Source: Microvirga roseola
GTDB taxonomy: Bacteria; Pseudomonadota; Alphaproteobacteria; Rhizobiales; Beijerinckiaceae
Reading direction: 5' to 3'
DNA: 32,699 nucleotides
Assembly: GCF_020866965.1 (NCBI RefSeq)
Contig: NZ_JAJATX010000048.1
Coordinates: 1 to 32,699 of the forward strand
Shown here: piece by piece, positions 1-8,709 of the stretch
Position numbering within the stretch: the stretch's first letter is position 1
Layout of the letters: every line of letters starts with the position of its first letter
Program-made: the position numbers and the translations under genes
Notes under the pieces: generated by a model
What the model was told of the DNA's origin: nothing
Seen by the model: the letters and a program-made list of their open reading frames with translations, nothing else
Database searches by the model: none

Positions 1-280
1 CTCTGAATCACACCTCAGCCCAAATTAATAGGTCCTGAGCCTAGCCCGCCGCCTTCTTTGAGTCGCTTACAATGAAAGCCACCTTGGCCGCCGCCGAAGG
101 CCAAGCCCTTCGTGAGGGCCTGTTCGATGGCGGCGAGTGCAGGCGGCTGATCGCACTCAGAACTGGTCCGCGACCCCACTCGGGCCACTCGACACCTAGC
201 CACCGACCCTCAGAGCCGCGACTTCGATTCTGCTCCGCACGCCCGTGCCTACTGTGATGCTGTGGGGAGAGGGCGGCGTC
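1..280. other. No supportable gene
   Basis: Short open frames exist on both strands here, but none has a recognisable domain, a credible ribosome binding site or family-like composition. The stretch precedes a decayed PAS gene and is probably degraded or non-coding sequence. Confidence 0.4.
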
Positions 281-585
281 ATGAACTACAATCACGGTTG
301 CTCGGCGTTCGCGGGCGGGCTGCATCCGGAACTCCTGGGCTCCAAGGTGCGCGAGGGTTGGCCTGAGGTCGCCGCTTCAATGACAACGTCATGAAGGTTG
401 GGCTTGCCGGGAGCGCGCTCTGCTATGAGGACTAGGAGCTGATGCTCTACCGTCACGGACAGCCCGAAACGGTCTGGATGAACCTGTACTACTCGCCCGT
501 GCTCGATTTGAGCGGTAGGCCAGCGGGCATGATGGCGTTTGTGTTTGAGACAACGGAGCGGATGGCAAGTTTCATTAAGTTGTAG
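281..585 (+). pseudogene. PAS sensor-domain gene remnant
   Basis: The translation has the pattern of a PAS domain from a sensor histidine kinase. The first piece, from ATG 281, includes YNHGC, LLGSKVREGWPEV and stops at TGA 392-394. The match continues one frame over with LMLYRHGQPETVWMNLYY, SPVLD and FVFETTERM. That second piece has an internal TAG at 433-435 and ends at 583-585. One frameshift plus one nonsense codon therefore break the domain, and no kinase or GGDEF module follows. PAS assignment is from remembered family patterns (YN.....LG, the R.GYPE..Y.. segment, the closing TER). The original start and any upstream domain cannot be placed. Confidence 0.6.
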
Positions 586-760
586 ATGTCGATGCAGTCG
601 AACCGGCTCCTGTGGCCACTCCGCCCGACTGTGGCCGGTCCAATGTGAGGCAGGCCCAGGGCACATGCGGTGGAAAGCTGTGTACCACAACTGCGCCACG
701 CTAGCGGTCGAACCTTAGCCGCAGCTGAGCGTTAGAGAAATGCAAATCGAGGAGGGCACG

Positions 761-985
761 ATGCGCCAGGCACTCACATTTCTAGTCGCCTTAATCATCT
801 CGCTTGCCGGGACATCTTGGACGCTGGCCCAGGTTGTACCGCCACCGGCCGCTCCAGCCGAGCCGGTTGCGCCTCCGGCGGCATGGTATGAGGGCTACAG
901 CTGGTGGTGGATCATCCTGGTCGTGATAATCATCGCCGGCCTGATCTGGTACTTCGCCAGGGCTCGGAGGGGGCCGAGATACTGA
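761..985 (+). CDS. Small secreted/anchored WWW-motif membrane protein
   Basis: A 74-residue protein starting at ATG 761, chosen because GAGGAGG lies a few bases upstream; an in-frame ATG at 740 has no such site. Order of parts: a signal-like hydrophobic N-terminus (residues about 3-22, ending TLAQ), a Pro/Ala-rich linker, the motif YSWWWII leading into a transmembrane helix, and a short Arg-rich tail. The likely topology is a periplasmic linker with a C-terminal anchor, or two helices if the signal is not cleaved. It has the same architecture as the 92-residue protein at 2165-2443. Function unknown; no named family recognised. It is intact while the genes around it are decayed, which supports it being real. 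Confidence 0.6.
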   Translation: MRQALTFLVALIISLAGTSWTLAQVVPPPAAPAEPVAPPAAWYEGYSWWWIILVVIIIAGLIWYFARARRGPRY

Positions 986-1245
986 ATCTCGGGGCGGAGG
1001 AGTCGTAATCACCAATAGCCAATCTGGCGCCCCAAACGACGAGACCTGCCGGAAACCGGGTAAAGCGGGAGCCGCAGGGCATCGCCTCCAACTGGCTGCA
1101 CGGCCGCTCCGAGGTGCACGTTTCTGAAGGTGGTGCCAGATTGGTCGCGATTGCAAAGTTGTCGCTGCGGCCGATGTCTATAGGTGGCATAGGCGTGTGA
1201 TGGGTGTGTCCTCTTCGCATCGTAATACTGACGTCATGCAGATGA
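986..1245. other. Intergenic, nothing recognised
   Basis: No open frame here shows a recognisable domain or binding site. It separates the small membrane protein from the truncated AI-2E-type permease and may hold degraded sequence of the lost 5' part of that gene. Confidence 0.35.
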
Positions 1246-1779
1246 ATGAGCTACCCGGTCTGCTTTGCAGACTCGGTGCTGCGAATGAATGAGGACGCCC
1301 TTGTCAGCGAAAGAGTCGGCTACACGCTTCACTGGTGGCTCATCGGGCAACTTGTCTCGATGACTGTACTGGGCACGCTGACATCGCTGATGTTGTGGGG
1401 GCTCGGCATTCAGCTTTGGCTGGGTCTTGGCGTGCTGACCGGTGTCCGCACCTTCATTCCCTTTCTCGGGCCGATCATTGCCGGTGTGCCGGTTCTGGCG
1501 ATAGCCTTCGCCGAGGGCACTCAGACGGGGCTGATTGTTCTCGTCCTCTACCTCATTCTCCAGAACACCGAGGGCTACTTTCTCACCCCGATGATCCAGC
1601 AGCGTGCTGCGGAACTGCCTCGAGCGTTGCTGATCGCGATGCAAGTTCTGATGGGCCTGCTGTTCGGAGCCGCGGGTTTTATCCTGGCAGCCCCTTTGAC
1701 CGCGGTCGGGCTCGTTGCCGTGAACCTGCTCTATATTGAAGCCGCGCTCGGTGACGAGAGGTCGGCTCCCAACGAGTAG
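1246..1779 (+). pseudogene. AI-2E family permease, C-terminal fragment
   Basis: From about residue 25 the 177-residue frame matches the C-terminal half of the AI-2E (YhhQ/PerM-like, PF01594) transporter family: HWWLIGQLVSM, then FIPFLGPIIAG, LQNTEGYFLTPMIQ and the closing AAPLTAVGLVAVNLLY. Several hydrophobic helices are visible. Full members are about 350 residues with seven or eight helices, so roughly the N-terminal half is missing. The first two dozen residues do not resemble the family and the ATG at 1246 is probably not native. These permeases are thought to export small metabolites; a half-molecule is unlikely to work. A second, independently decayed copy lies at 2628-2966. Confidence 0.7.
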
Positions 1780-2164
1780 GGGGTCGATGGATGGCAAATC
1801 AGGATGACTTCACTGGGACTGGAAGCCGGGCGATTGCCGAGGCCGAGGGGTCCTGGAGCGGCGTGACATGCATGTCCGACAGCGACGGAAGCCTTCCTAC
1901 AGCGCTGCGCTGCGTGATCGGGACTGCCTTGCAGCAAAAACGAACCTCGGGCACCGTTCCCGGTTTCCGATAGCGCTGTACTACCGCGCGGGTTATACCT
2001 TAGAAGCTTGCTTGAACTTACTTACGTTATTGGTTGGTCTATTGGTCCTCTGGCGCAGGTTGTCCTGCTTTGCGCTGGTAAGTTGCTTTCCACGTCCTTT
2101 GAAATAGTTTGCCTCTTGGAACTTTGCTGACCTGGAGGGATCGTAAAGAAGGAAGGAGGCCGAT
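1780..2164. other. Intergenic, nothing recognised
   Basis: About 385 bases with no supportable gene. Its end carries the strong GGAGG ribosome binding site of the gene starting at 2165. A GGAAC at 2118-2122 has a CGTA 19 bases further on, which is off both spacing and sequence for an EcfG promoter. Confidence 0.4.
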
Positions 2165-2443
2165 ATGCATTGGACGCTTCGCGAGCAGCCGAAGAGATGC
2201 AATATGCGAACACCGGCTGTTGAACTGCTTGCCATTCTCGCTTGGCTTTCGCCCACACTGACGTTCGCACAGGCGCCTTCACCCGATCCAGGTGCACCAG
2301 GCGCAGGTCCAATTGTTGCGCCTGCTCCTCCGGAAACCCCAGCAGTCGCGACCGATGCTTGGACCGACTGGTGGTGGATCGTTGTTCTTGTTTTGCTCGT
2401 GCTCATCGGCGGGTGGCTCTACAGCCGCAATCGGCGCAGCTAG
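2165..2443 (+). CDS. Small secreted/anchored WWW-motif membrane protein, second copy
   Basis: A 92-residue protein. The start at ATG 2165 is supported by GGAGG five bases upstream; an ATG 13 codons in would give a more compact signal sequence but has no comparable site. Parts: a signal-like segment ending TLTFAQ, a Pro/Ala/Gly-rich linker of about 30 residues (APSPDPGAPG, VAPAPPETPA), the motif TDWWWIVV, one transmembrane helix and an Arg-rich tail RNRRS. Linker, WWW motif and basic tail mirror the protein at 761-985, so the two look like diverged paralogues 1.2 kb apart. Function unknown; cell-envelope location inferred from the helices. Confidence 0.6.
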   Translation: MHWTLREQPKRCNMRTPAVELLAILAWLSPTLTFAQAPSPDPGAPGAGPIVAPAPPETPAVATDAWTDWWWIVVLVLLVLIGGWLYSRNRRS

Positions 2444-2627
2444 GGTGCGGCCCCGTTTCCTTACGGTTCCGCGCTGCGAACTCTCTCACTCGCTGGCAAG
2501 GCGGGTCGCCGAGTATTCCGTGCTGCGGCTGATCAAGCGATATCCGAAGGCGCCAAACAAAGAACGGGATGCTGATGGAAGTCGCCGCATGTACGGTAGC
2601 AAGGGCAAGCTTTCTGCAGTCACTACG

Positions 2628-2966
2628 GAGTTCGTCCCGCTCCTAGGCCCAATCCTCAGCCCGATCCCGGCCGTTGTACTGTCACCGTCGCAGGACACGA
2701 CGACAGCGCCCTGGGCCGCTGGTCTTTGCATCACATCCTGATCCAGAAAATCGAGGGCAGCCTGATCACGCCGCTTGTTCAGCAGCATGCCCTAGATCTC
2801 CCGCCGGCGGTCATCATCGGTGCCACTACGGCCTTTTATCTCCTGTTCGGCTTCCTCGGGGGCTTTTGAGGACAAAGCTGCGATCGTCATGTTCGCCGCG
2901 GCCAAGAGGCTCTGGGTGCGTGACATACTTAATGAGCCAACGGGCCCACCCGGCGAACTGGAGTGA
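2628..2966 (+). pseudogene. AI-2E family permease remnant with two frameshifts
   Basis: Three consecutive reading frames together give an AI-2E permease C-terminal half. The first has EFVPLLGPILSPIPAVV, the second IQKIEGSLITPLVQQ and LDLPPAV, and the third AAAKRLWVRDILNEP ending at TGA 2964-2966. The frame changes fall near 2720-2735 and near 2866. The pieces follow family order, so this was one gene. The 5' half is absent, as in the copy at 1246-1779. The remnant runs directly into an istB fragment, so IS activity may have helped truncate the region. Confidence 0.65.
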
Positions 2967-3006
2967 GGCCCTGCAGATAGCACGGTCCGGGATCGGGTCC
3001 TCGTAG

Positions 3007-3306
<300 letters not shown>

Positions 3307-3337
3307 CAAGGGCTGGGATGCTCCACTCCGTCTGAGA

Positions 3338-3393
3338 GTGGGTCAGATTTGAATCGGCGCTCCCGCCCAAAGTGGGTCAAAATCCAATCGGCG
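3338..3393 (+). repeat. IS21 right-end direct repeats
   Basis: Two 22-base direct repeats, at 3338-3359 and 3372-3393, both begin GTGGGTCA and end AATCGGCG, differing at a few central bases. Spaced copies of this kind near the end are typical of IS21-family termini, where the transposase binds. The second is followed by TTAACA. Confidence 0.65.
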
Positions 3394-4742
3394 TTAACAC
3401 CTTGGCTGTGGCCGCCGCGCTTGGCTGGATAGTGGCGATCTGGTCGCTCACGTCGAGCGCCTCAGAGGAGCGGGAACTTTCTCAGCGTATCCAGGAACTG
3501 CAGGCTAGCCGGGCGGCCGTGGTGTCGCAGTTGGAGGAGCTGCGCCGGACGGGAGGCTCACTCGCTAGCCTGCAGGAGCAGATCACGACAGGCCAGCAAA
3601 ACCTGGAGCAACTCCGGCTTCAGCAGGAGCAGGTTCAAGCAGCGTTGGCCCGGACACCGGACCTGCTTGGGCCGGCCGAGCAGCGTCTGTCAGACCTGCA
3701 GGCGCAGATTGAGGCTCGCAGTGTGCGCATGGCGGAGCTGCAAAGCGAGGCCAACTCCATTGCCAGCCAAGTGGAACAGGCCCGGCAGGAGCTGACTGCG
3801 GTTCAGCAGAGCATTGGCATGCGCACGCAGGAACTAGCGTCCGTGGGCGAGCGGCTGGTGATGGTACGCCAAGAAGAATCCGACGCCCGACAGGAACTTA
3901 GCCGCCTCACCGCCGCATCTGCCGACAAGGTCGCCGAGATGGGAATTGCCGAACGGCGGCTGCAGGAAGCACGCGAGGCCGAGGCACAGGCCCAGCGCAA
4001 CCTCGCTGCTGTCCGTGAGAGCCTTGCCGAACTCCAACGCAGCCGCACCGAGACCGCACGGATTGTTGACGAGATGACGGCCAGCCGCAATCAGGTTCTG
4101 GTGGAATTGCAGCAGGCACAGGAGCAGTCCACGACTGTGCAACGGCAGCTTGCCGAGGTCATCGACCAGCTGACCGCCCGCAGGAACGAGTTGATGGCTA
4201 TCGACCAGCGCCTGCAAGGAGGAGCCTCGGGAGCACTGGCTGGCCAACCTGGGCAAGCGGATTCCGCGGGCATGAACAAAGTCAAACGACTCAGATGCCG
4301 TCGGCAGCCCAAGGGACCTTTGGATGCGAGCAGACCACGAGCGGATGAGTCTGCTCCGCACCTCCAGGAGGCACTCCCGAACAGCGCTGATCCTGATGCC
4401 CGGGTGGCCACGAGCAGGCACCCCGCCCACGTTTCGCCCCGAGCGCGAACGGTTGGGAATGCCTCCGGTTACTCCTCTGTGCGCAGGCTGCAGCAAGTGG
4501 AGTGGCTGTATACGGTAGCGGCGAACACGAAAGTTCCCAATTCAGGAACGCTCAGGAGGAGCGACATATTTCTGAAGCGGCTTGTTCAACCACCCCTAAT
4601 CGCGCTGACTCTCGGAGCCGGGCTCGCCTCTTCTGCGGCGGCTCAGGTTGGATACCAAGTGCAACCCTATCCGCAGGCGGTCCGGCCGTTGGCGCCAGGA
4701 GTTCTGGTTGGTGCTGCCCCGAGCATTGGATTGCGCGACTAG
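3372..4742 (+). CDS. Coiled-coil protein in a chimeric ORF starting in the IS end
   Basis: The frame starts at a GTG inside the IS21 terminal repeat, so its first ten codons are IS-derived. Native-looking sequence begins about TTG 3402 with one hydrophobic helix (LAVAAALGWIVAIWSL), followed by about 270 residues rich in Gln, Glu, Ala, Leu and Arg in heptad-like order: a long coiled coil of an SMC/myosin-like type, probably membrane-anchored. After about base 4270 the composition changes to Pro/Arg/Ser-rich sequence without heptads, as if out of its original frame. From 4566 it reads the start of the PRC-barrel pseudogene and ends at that gene's internal TAG. Both ends therefore look non-native. 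The coiled-coil core is believable as a former or still expressed gene; function unknown. Confidence 0.45.
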   Translation: MGQNPIGVNTLAVAAALGWIVAIWSLTSSASEERELSQRIQELQASRAAVVSQLEELRRTGGSLASLQEQITTGQQNLEQLRLQQEQVQAALARTPDLLGPAEQRLSDLQAQIEARSVRMAELQSEANSIASQVEQARQELTAVQQSIGMRTQELASVGERLVMVRQEESDARQELSRLTAASADKVAEMGIAERRLQEAREAEAQAQRNLAAVRESLAELQRSRTETARIVDEMTASRNQVLVELQQAQEQSTTVQRQLAEVIDQLTARRNELMAIDQRLQGGASGALAGQPGQADSAGMNKVKRLRCRRQPKGPLDASRPRADESAPHLQEALPNSADPDARVATSRHPAHVSPRARTVGNASGYSSVRRLQQVEWLYTVAANTKVPNSGTLRRSDIFLKRLVQPPLIALTLGAGLASSAAAQVGYQVQPYPQAVRPLAPGVLVGAAPSIGLRD

Positions 4743-5220
4743 AACTACAACGATCTGTATCGGACCGGCTGGAGCGCGGAGCGGCTCATCAATGAGGTCG
4801 AGGTGATTGTGCCAACAGTGAGGAGTTTAGTGATATCGATAACATCATCAGCCAGCGCGGTCGCATCCTTGGGGGCATTGCCGAGACCGACGGCTTGTGG
4901 GACATAGGCGACATCCTTCATTCCGTGGGATCAGGTCCGTGTGAGCCTAGCCCTCAACCGGGTCGTGGTGCCGGTCACCGAGGACACCGTCGACGACGAT
5001 GCCTATTCGGCGAGGGATGTCTTGACCTACTTTCGGGCAGGCGCAACCCAGGTGGTCGATAACGATATCGATACGGGCCCGAGCATCTGGAAGGTGACGG
5101 ACGTCATCGACGACTATGCCCATCTTAACAACAACCGGGCCTATGGCTATAGATGCTGACTCCAACAATTTGCTGACACAGAATGAGTTCAACGAACTGG
5201 CCAACCGCAATTGGTTCTGA
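4566..5220 (+). pseudogene. PRC-barrel domain exported protein, decayed
   Basis: Pieces in several frames reconstruct one exported PRC-barrel protein. ATA at 4566-4568 stands where ATG is expected, six bases after AGGAGG, followed by a signal peptide (FLKRLVQPPLIALTLGAG, SSAAAQ). After TAG 4740-4742 comes NYNDLYRTGWSAERLINEV, then another frame with FSDIDNIISQRGRI and GLWDIGDI, then a third from about 4930 with VVVPVTEDTVDDD. The end, in a further frame, has an EF-hand-like DADSNNLLTQNEF and stops at 5218-5220. So start-codon loss, one nonsense codon and at least three frameshifts. Intact homologues are small periplasmic proteins of unclear role. The EF-hand reading is tentative. Confidence 0.6.
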
Positions 5221-5236
5221 GCCTACATCAGCTGTG

Positions 5237-5272
5237 ATCCCGGGGCTCCTTCAGCCGAGATTGCCCCGGGAT
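5237..5272. terminator. Hairpin at the 3' end of the GH15 gene
   Basis: A perfect 10-bp inverted repeat, ATCCCGGGGC at 5237-5246 and GCCCCGGGAT at 5263-5272, with a 16-base loop containing the GH15 stop codon. There is no T-run on either side, so it may act as a transcript-end barrier or terminate with Rho. It separates the convergent PRC-barrel remnant from the GH15 gene. Confidence 0.45.
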
Positions 5273-7059
5273 CTCTGCCCAACTGGACGATTTTGTGCCT
5301 GACTGAGATTGATCGCGGTGTTGATCAGGCCAACATGGCTGAAGGCCTGCGGAAAGTTGCCCAATTGACGTTGATTGGCCGGATCATACATCTCGGCGAG
5401 CAGGCCAAGATCATTGCAGAGGCCCACTAGATGCCGGAATAGGTCCTCGGCCTCCGCGGCCCGACCCTGCAGGATCAGGTTATCGGCCAGCCAGAAGCTG
5501 CAGGCCAGGAAAGCCCCTTCTCCCGGCGGCAGTCCGTCATCCGTGGCGCCCGTATCATAGCGCAGCAGGAGACCGTCCTGCGAAAGCTCCTGCAGGATGG
5601 CTTCGACCGTGCGCAGCATGCGCGGATCCTTCGCAGGCAGAAAGCCCACGAGCGGCATCTGCAGAACGGCTGCATCAAGCGTTGTGCTGTCATACGACTG
5701 CACAAAGACACCCTTGTCCGGATCATAGGCCTTGGTGCAGACCTCACGATGGATCTCGTCGCGGACCCTACGCCAGCGCTCCACTGGCCCTTCTAGCCCG
5801 AATCTCTCGACCGCCCGGATGCCCCGGTCGAACGCAACCCACGCCATCAGCTTGGAATGGGTGAAGTGCCTTCGTCCGCTGCGGACCTCCCAGATCCCCT
5901 CGTCCGGCTCGCGCCAGCAGGTTTCCAACTGTGCGAGCATGGCGCGCGCGAGCCCCCAGCCATCGGCATCGCCCTCCAAGCCGCTGCACCGGGCCTGGAA
6001 CAGCACGTCCATGACCTCACCAAAGACATCGAGCTGGAGCTGATCGGCAGCGGCGTTGCCGATCCGGACAGGCGCTGCACCTTCGTAGCCGGGGAGCCAT
6101 GGTACACGCCATTCGGGCAGGCGCCGCTCCCCGGCGAGACCGTACATGATCTGCAACTGCGACGGGCTGCCCGCAGCGGCTCGTAGGAGCCAGTCACGCC
6201 AATCACCCGCCTCCTCGACGAACCCGGCGTCGAGCAGGGCTAGGAGGGTGAACGCACTGTCCCGGAGCCAGCAAAAGCGGTAATCCCAGTTGCGCTGCCC
6301 GCCCAGCCTCTCGGGCAGGGATGTTGTCGGAGCCGCAATAATCCCACCAGTATGACGATAGGTGAGCGCTTTGAGCGCAATGAGCGAGCGCTGTACCAAC
6401 TCGGTGTACGGTCCTGAATAGCTGAACTGGCTCGACCAGTCGCGCCAGAATTGCTCCGTGCTCTCAAGGGCTTTGAATGGATCGATGGATGGCGGCAGCG
6501 GGCGATACGAAGGGCCGTGGGTGAGGTCAAAGGTAACAATCTCCCCGGCATTAAGTGCAAAGTCCCCAACCGTCGTTAGGCCCTCCCCATGCAACTCCAC
6601 GCCGGACGTCCGCAGGACCAGCCTATCGGGCCCCGCCACCATACTGAGGCGGCCGTCATTAAGGCGCCGGACCCATGGGACCGTGCTGCCGTAATCGAAG
6701 CGGATAATCAGTTCGGTCTGCATGCGAACACAGCCGCGCTCCCCCTTGACAATCCGCACGACGTCCGAATTCCCACTGCGCGGCGGCATGAAGTCGACGA
6801 GCGTAACAGCTCCGTCGGCTGTTTCGAAGCGGGTCTCCAACACCAGTGTACCTGGCCGGTAGGAGCGACTGATCGTTGCGTCAGCATCTACGGGGCCGAT
6901 CAGCCAGCGGCCGTTCTCCGGCTCGCCAAGGAGGGCGGCGAAGCAGGCCGGCGAGTCAAACCGTGGCCAGCAGAGCCAGTCAATGGAGCCGTTCCGGCTC
7001 ACAAGCGCGGCTGTCTCACAATCTCCGAGCAGGCCGTAGTCCTCAATCCTGGACGGCAT
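5251..7059 (-). CDS. Glycoside hydrolase family 15 (glucoamylase/trehalase-like)
   Basis: A 602-residue protein matching the usual length of bacterial GH15 proteins, which are inverting alpha-glucosidases: glucoamylases, or in actinobacteria and proteobacteria sometimes alpha,alpha-trehalases. The start at 7059 is chosen because the family N-terminus begins IEDYGLLGDCETAALV and GGAAGGG lies about nine bases before the ATG; the longer open frame upstream has no family match. Visible motifs: SIDWLCWPRFDSPACFAALLG (beta-sandwich domain), QRNWDYRFCWLRDSAFTL opening the (alpha/alpha)6 barrel, and GEGAFLACSFWLADNL, which carries one catalytic Glu region. No signal peptide, so probably cytoplasmic. 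It stands alone, without trehalose or glycogen neighbours, so the substrate is undecided. Confidence 0.85.
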   Translation of the reverse strand: MPSRIEDYGLLGDCETAALVSRNGSIDWLCWPRFDSPACFAALLGEPENGRWLIGPVDADATISRSYRPGTLVLETRFETADGAVTLVDFMPPRSGNSDVVRIVKGERGCVRMQTELIIRFDYGSTVPWVRRLNDGRLSMVAGPDRLVLRTSGVELHGEGLTTVGDFALNAGEIVTFDLTHGPSYRPLPPSIDPFKALESTEQFWRDWSSQFSYSGPYTELVQRSLIALKALTYRHTGGIIAAPTTSLPERLGGQRNWDYRFCWLRDSAFTLLALLDAGFVEEAGDWRDWLLRAAAGSPSQLQIMYGLAGERRLPEWRVPWLPGYEGAAPVRIGNAAADQLQLDVFGEVMDVLFQARCSGLEGDADGWGLARAMLAQLETCWREPDEGIWEVRSGRRHFTHSKLMAWVAFDRGIRAVERFGLEGPVERWRRVRDEIHREVCTKAYDPDKGVFVQSYDSTTLDAAVLQMPLVGFLPAKDPRMLRTVEAILQELSQDGLLLRYDTGATDDGLPPGEGAFLACSFWLADNLILQGRAAEAEDLFRHLVGLCNDLGLLAEMYDPANQRQLGNFPQAFSHVGLINTAINLSQAQNRPVGQRSRGNLG

Positions 7060-8110
7060 CAGCACCCTTCCTGACCTACGTTGAGTGTAGGATAAATCCC
7101 TTTCCCTTGCCCTCAGATCCATCTGCAGTGACGCTTCGGTTCTCGATGACCACGTCTCATGGAACCCCGACGGAGTATTGGGCGGGGACAGCTCCGCAAC
7201 TCGGCCTGGGACAGCAATGTAGACGGCAAGATTCCCCCTTCTTCGGCACTGATCGTTCAGGGCGGAACACCGTAACACAATGAAGCTCTAAACTGCGGTG
7301 TCTATTTGCTGTATCACGACCCGTCGTACGAGCCTGATGTAGTCGCCGTTATTTCTCCACCCTTGTCGCTGCAAGAACGGGCCTCCTCATCGCGCTAGAG
7401 CACGGATGGCGCAGCCTCATTGGCCGACCCGAGCGTGATGAATCAAATTCATCTAGCGACTGACCGAAACCTTGTGCAGCCGTCATCTGTATCCGGGGCG
7501 GCACGGGTGCAGGGCCTCGAGGACGTGGCGACGATTCGCGGTACCGTGCAGCGATCGGGGACGGATCGTCGGTGCCTCCCGTGCAGAGCACTGGTTACGC
7601 TGCTCCCGATCACGTTGCTCCGGCTGCTGCTAGCCTGGGGCCTGTCTTCCCGCGGTTCCCGACGCCGTGCCGCAACAACAGTTTACTCTTTCGGTACCGC
7701 TGCGGTTCAACCTGCGATGAGGAGAGCGCAGACAGCCCGCAGGTCAGGTAATCCCCAAAAGATCTGTCAGAACATCTCATTGCATGAGCCCTGACTTGGG
7801 GTACTAAATCACACGGCTAGATCCTCAAGCGGCATAGCGAGCCCATGCGATCATTACCGACGGCAGGAAAGATCGTGATGCAGTCTGAAACCCATCCGCA
7901 TCCGTCAGAGTGCCTAACCTAATTTCTGCTTGCCGATTGGTTCCAGTGGGGCGTGCGGAATAAACTTTGACCGGACATCAGTCCCTTCCCTAGCCCATGT
8001 GCGGACTTGCGACAAAGCCTAAAGGAAAGGTGGGACCGCTAAGCGCCTGCCGGTGCATCGGGTCGATGATCCACCAACAAACTACTTTCAGTCCCACAAG
8101 CAAACTTTGA
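7060..8110. other. About 1 kb without a convincing gene
   Basis: Open frames of up to about 124 codons occur (for example 7420-7794 on plus), but none has a recognisable domain, a good ribosome binding site or plausible composition. Immediately upstream of the GH15 start lies GGAAGGG. No promoter consensus, RNA gene or strong inverted repeat was spotted in the rest. Confidence 0.4.
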
Positions 8111-8599
8111 TCAGGCAGCCTTCTTGGAGACCCGCTTTCGACCCTTGGGCGCCTCGAGCTTAGTTTCAGCTTGGGCCGCAGGCTTACGCCCCAAGCCAAG
8201 GGTCTTCGCCAGCTCCGAACGATGGGCCGCATAACTCGGCGCAACCATCGGGTAGTCCGCCGGGAGGCCCCACTTCGCCCTGTAGCCATCCGGGGTCAGG
8301 TTTAGCCCTGTCAGATGACGTTTCAGGGTCTTGTAGTGTTTTCCATCCTCAAGGCTGATCAGGTAGTCCGGCTGCACCGACTTCTTGATCGACACCGCGG
8401 GAGTCAACTTCACTTCCTGAGCCTTCCGCTGAGGTGAAGCCAGCCCAGCAAGGGCTCCATATACCGAACCAATCAGGGCAGGAAGCTCGCTAGAGGGAAC
8501 GGCATTGGTCTGAACGTAGGCAGATACGATCTCGGCTGCCAGCTCAACGAAGTTCGAAGAGGCCGGGGTGGGCAGTTGATCGGTCAATGAAAGCTCCAT
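8111..8599 (-). CDS. mucR: Ros/MucR family transcriptional regulator (zinc-ligand-poor)
   Basis: A 162-residue protein of the Ros/MucR family, DNA-binding regulators that control exopolysaccharide, motility and cell-cycle genes in Hyphomicrobiales. The family core is clear: SIKKSVQPDYLISLEDGK, then KTLKRHL, YRAKWGLPADYPMVAPSYA and RSELAKTLGLG, followed by a Lys/Arg-rich tail. In zinc-binding members the finger starts with Cys in the CLEDG-type segment. Here it is Ser (SLEDG), and the second His region after KRHL is shortened to TGLN. Only the RHL histidine remains, so the fold probably does not hold zinc. Homologues lacking zinc ligands are known (for example in Mesorhizobium loti). It follows the ecfG cluster on the same strand after a 110-base gap. 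Confidence 0.85.
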   Translation of the reverse strand: MELSLTDQLPTPASSNFVELAAEIVSAYVQTNAVPSSELPALIGSVYGALAGLASPQRKAQEVKLTPAVSIKKSVQPDYLISLEDGKHYKTLKRHLTGLNLTPDGYRAKWGLPADYPMVAPSYAAHRSELAKTLGLGRKPAAQAETKLEAPKGRKRVSKKAA

Positions 8600-8709
8600 T
8601 CATCAGGGTTCCGCGCTCCCCTAACACATCTGATCCTGTTTCGAAGCAATTTCCCGGCATTCGGTAGCAAACGCCACCAGAATTGCGTGATTTGGCCTGA
8701 GGGCTATGG

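Noticed and set aside
2118..2142. EcfG promoter upstream of the small membrane protein at 2165
   Set aside because: GGAAC is followed by CGTA at 19 bases; spacing and last base do not fit GGAAC-N16/17-CGTT.
7420..7794. 124-codon plus frame with one hydrophobic stretch
   Set aside because: Composition is rich in Arg, Ser and Ala as in chance frames of GC-rich DNA; no ribosome site or domain.
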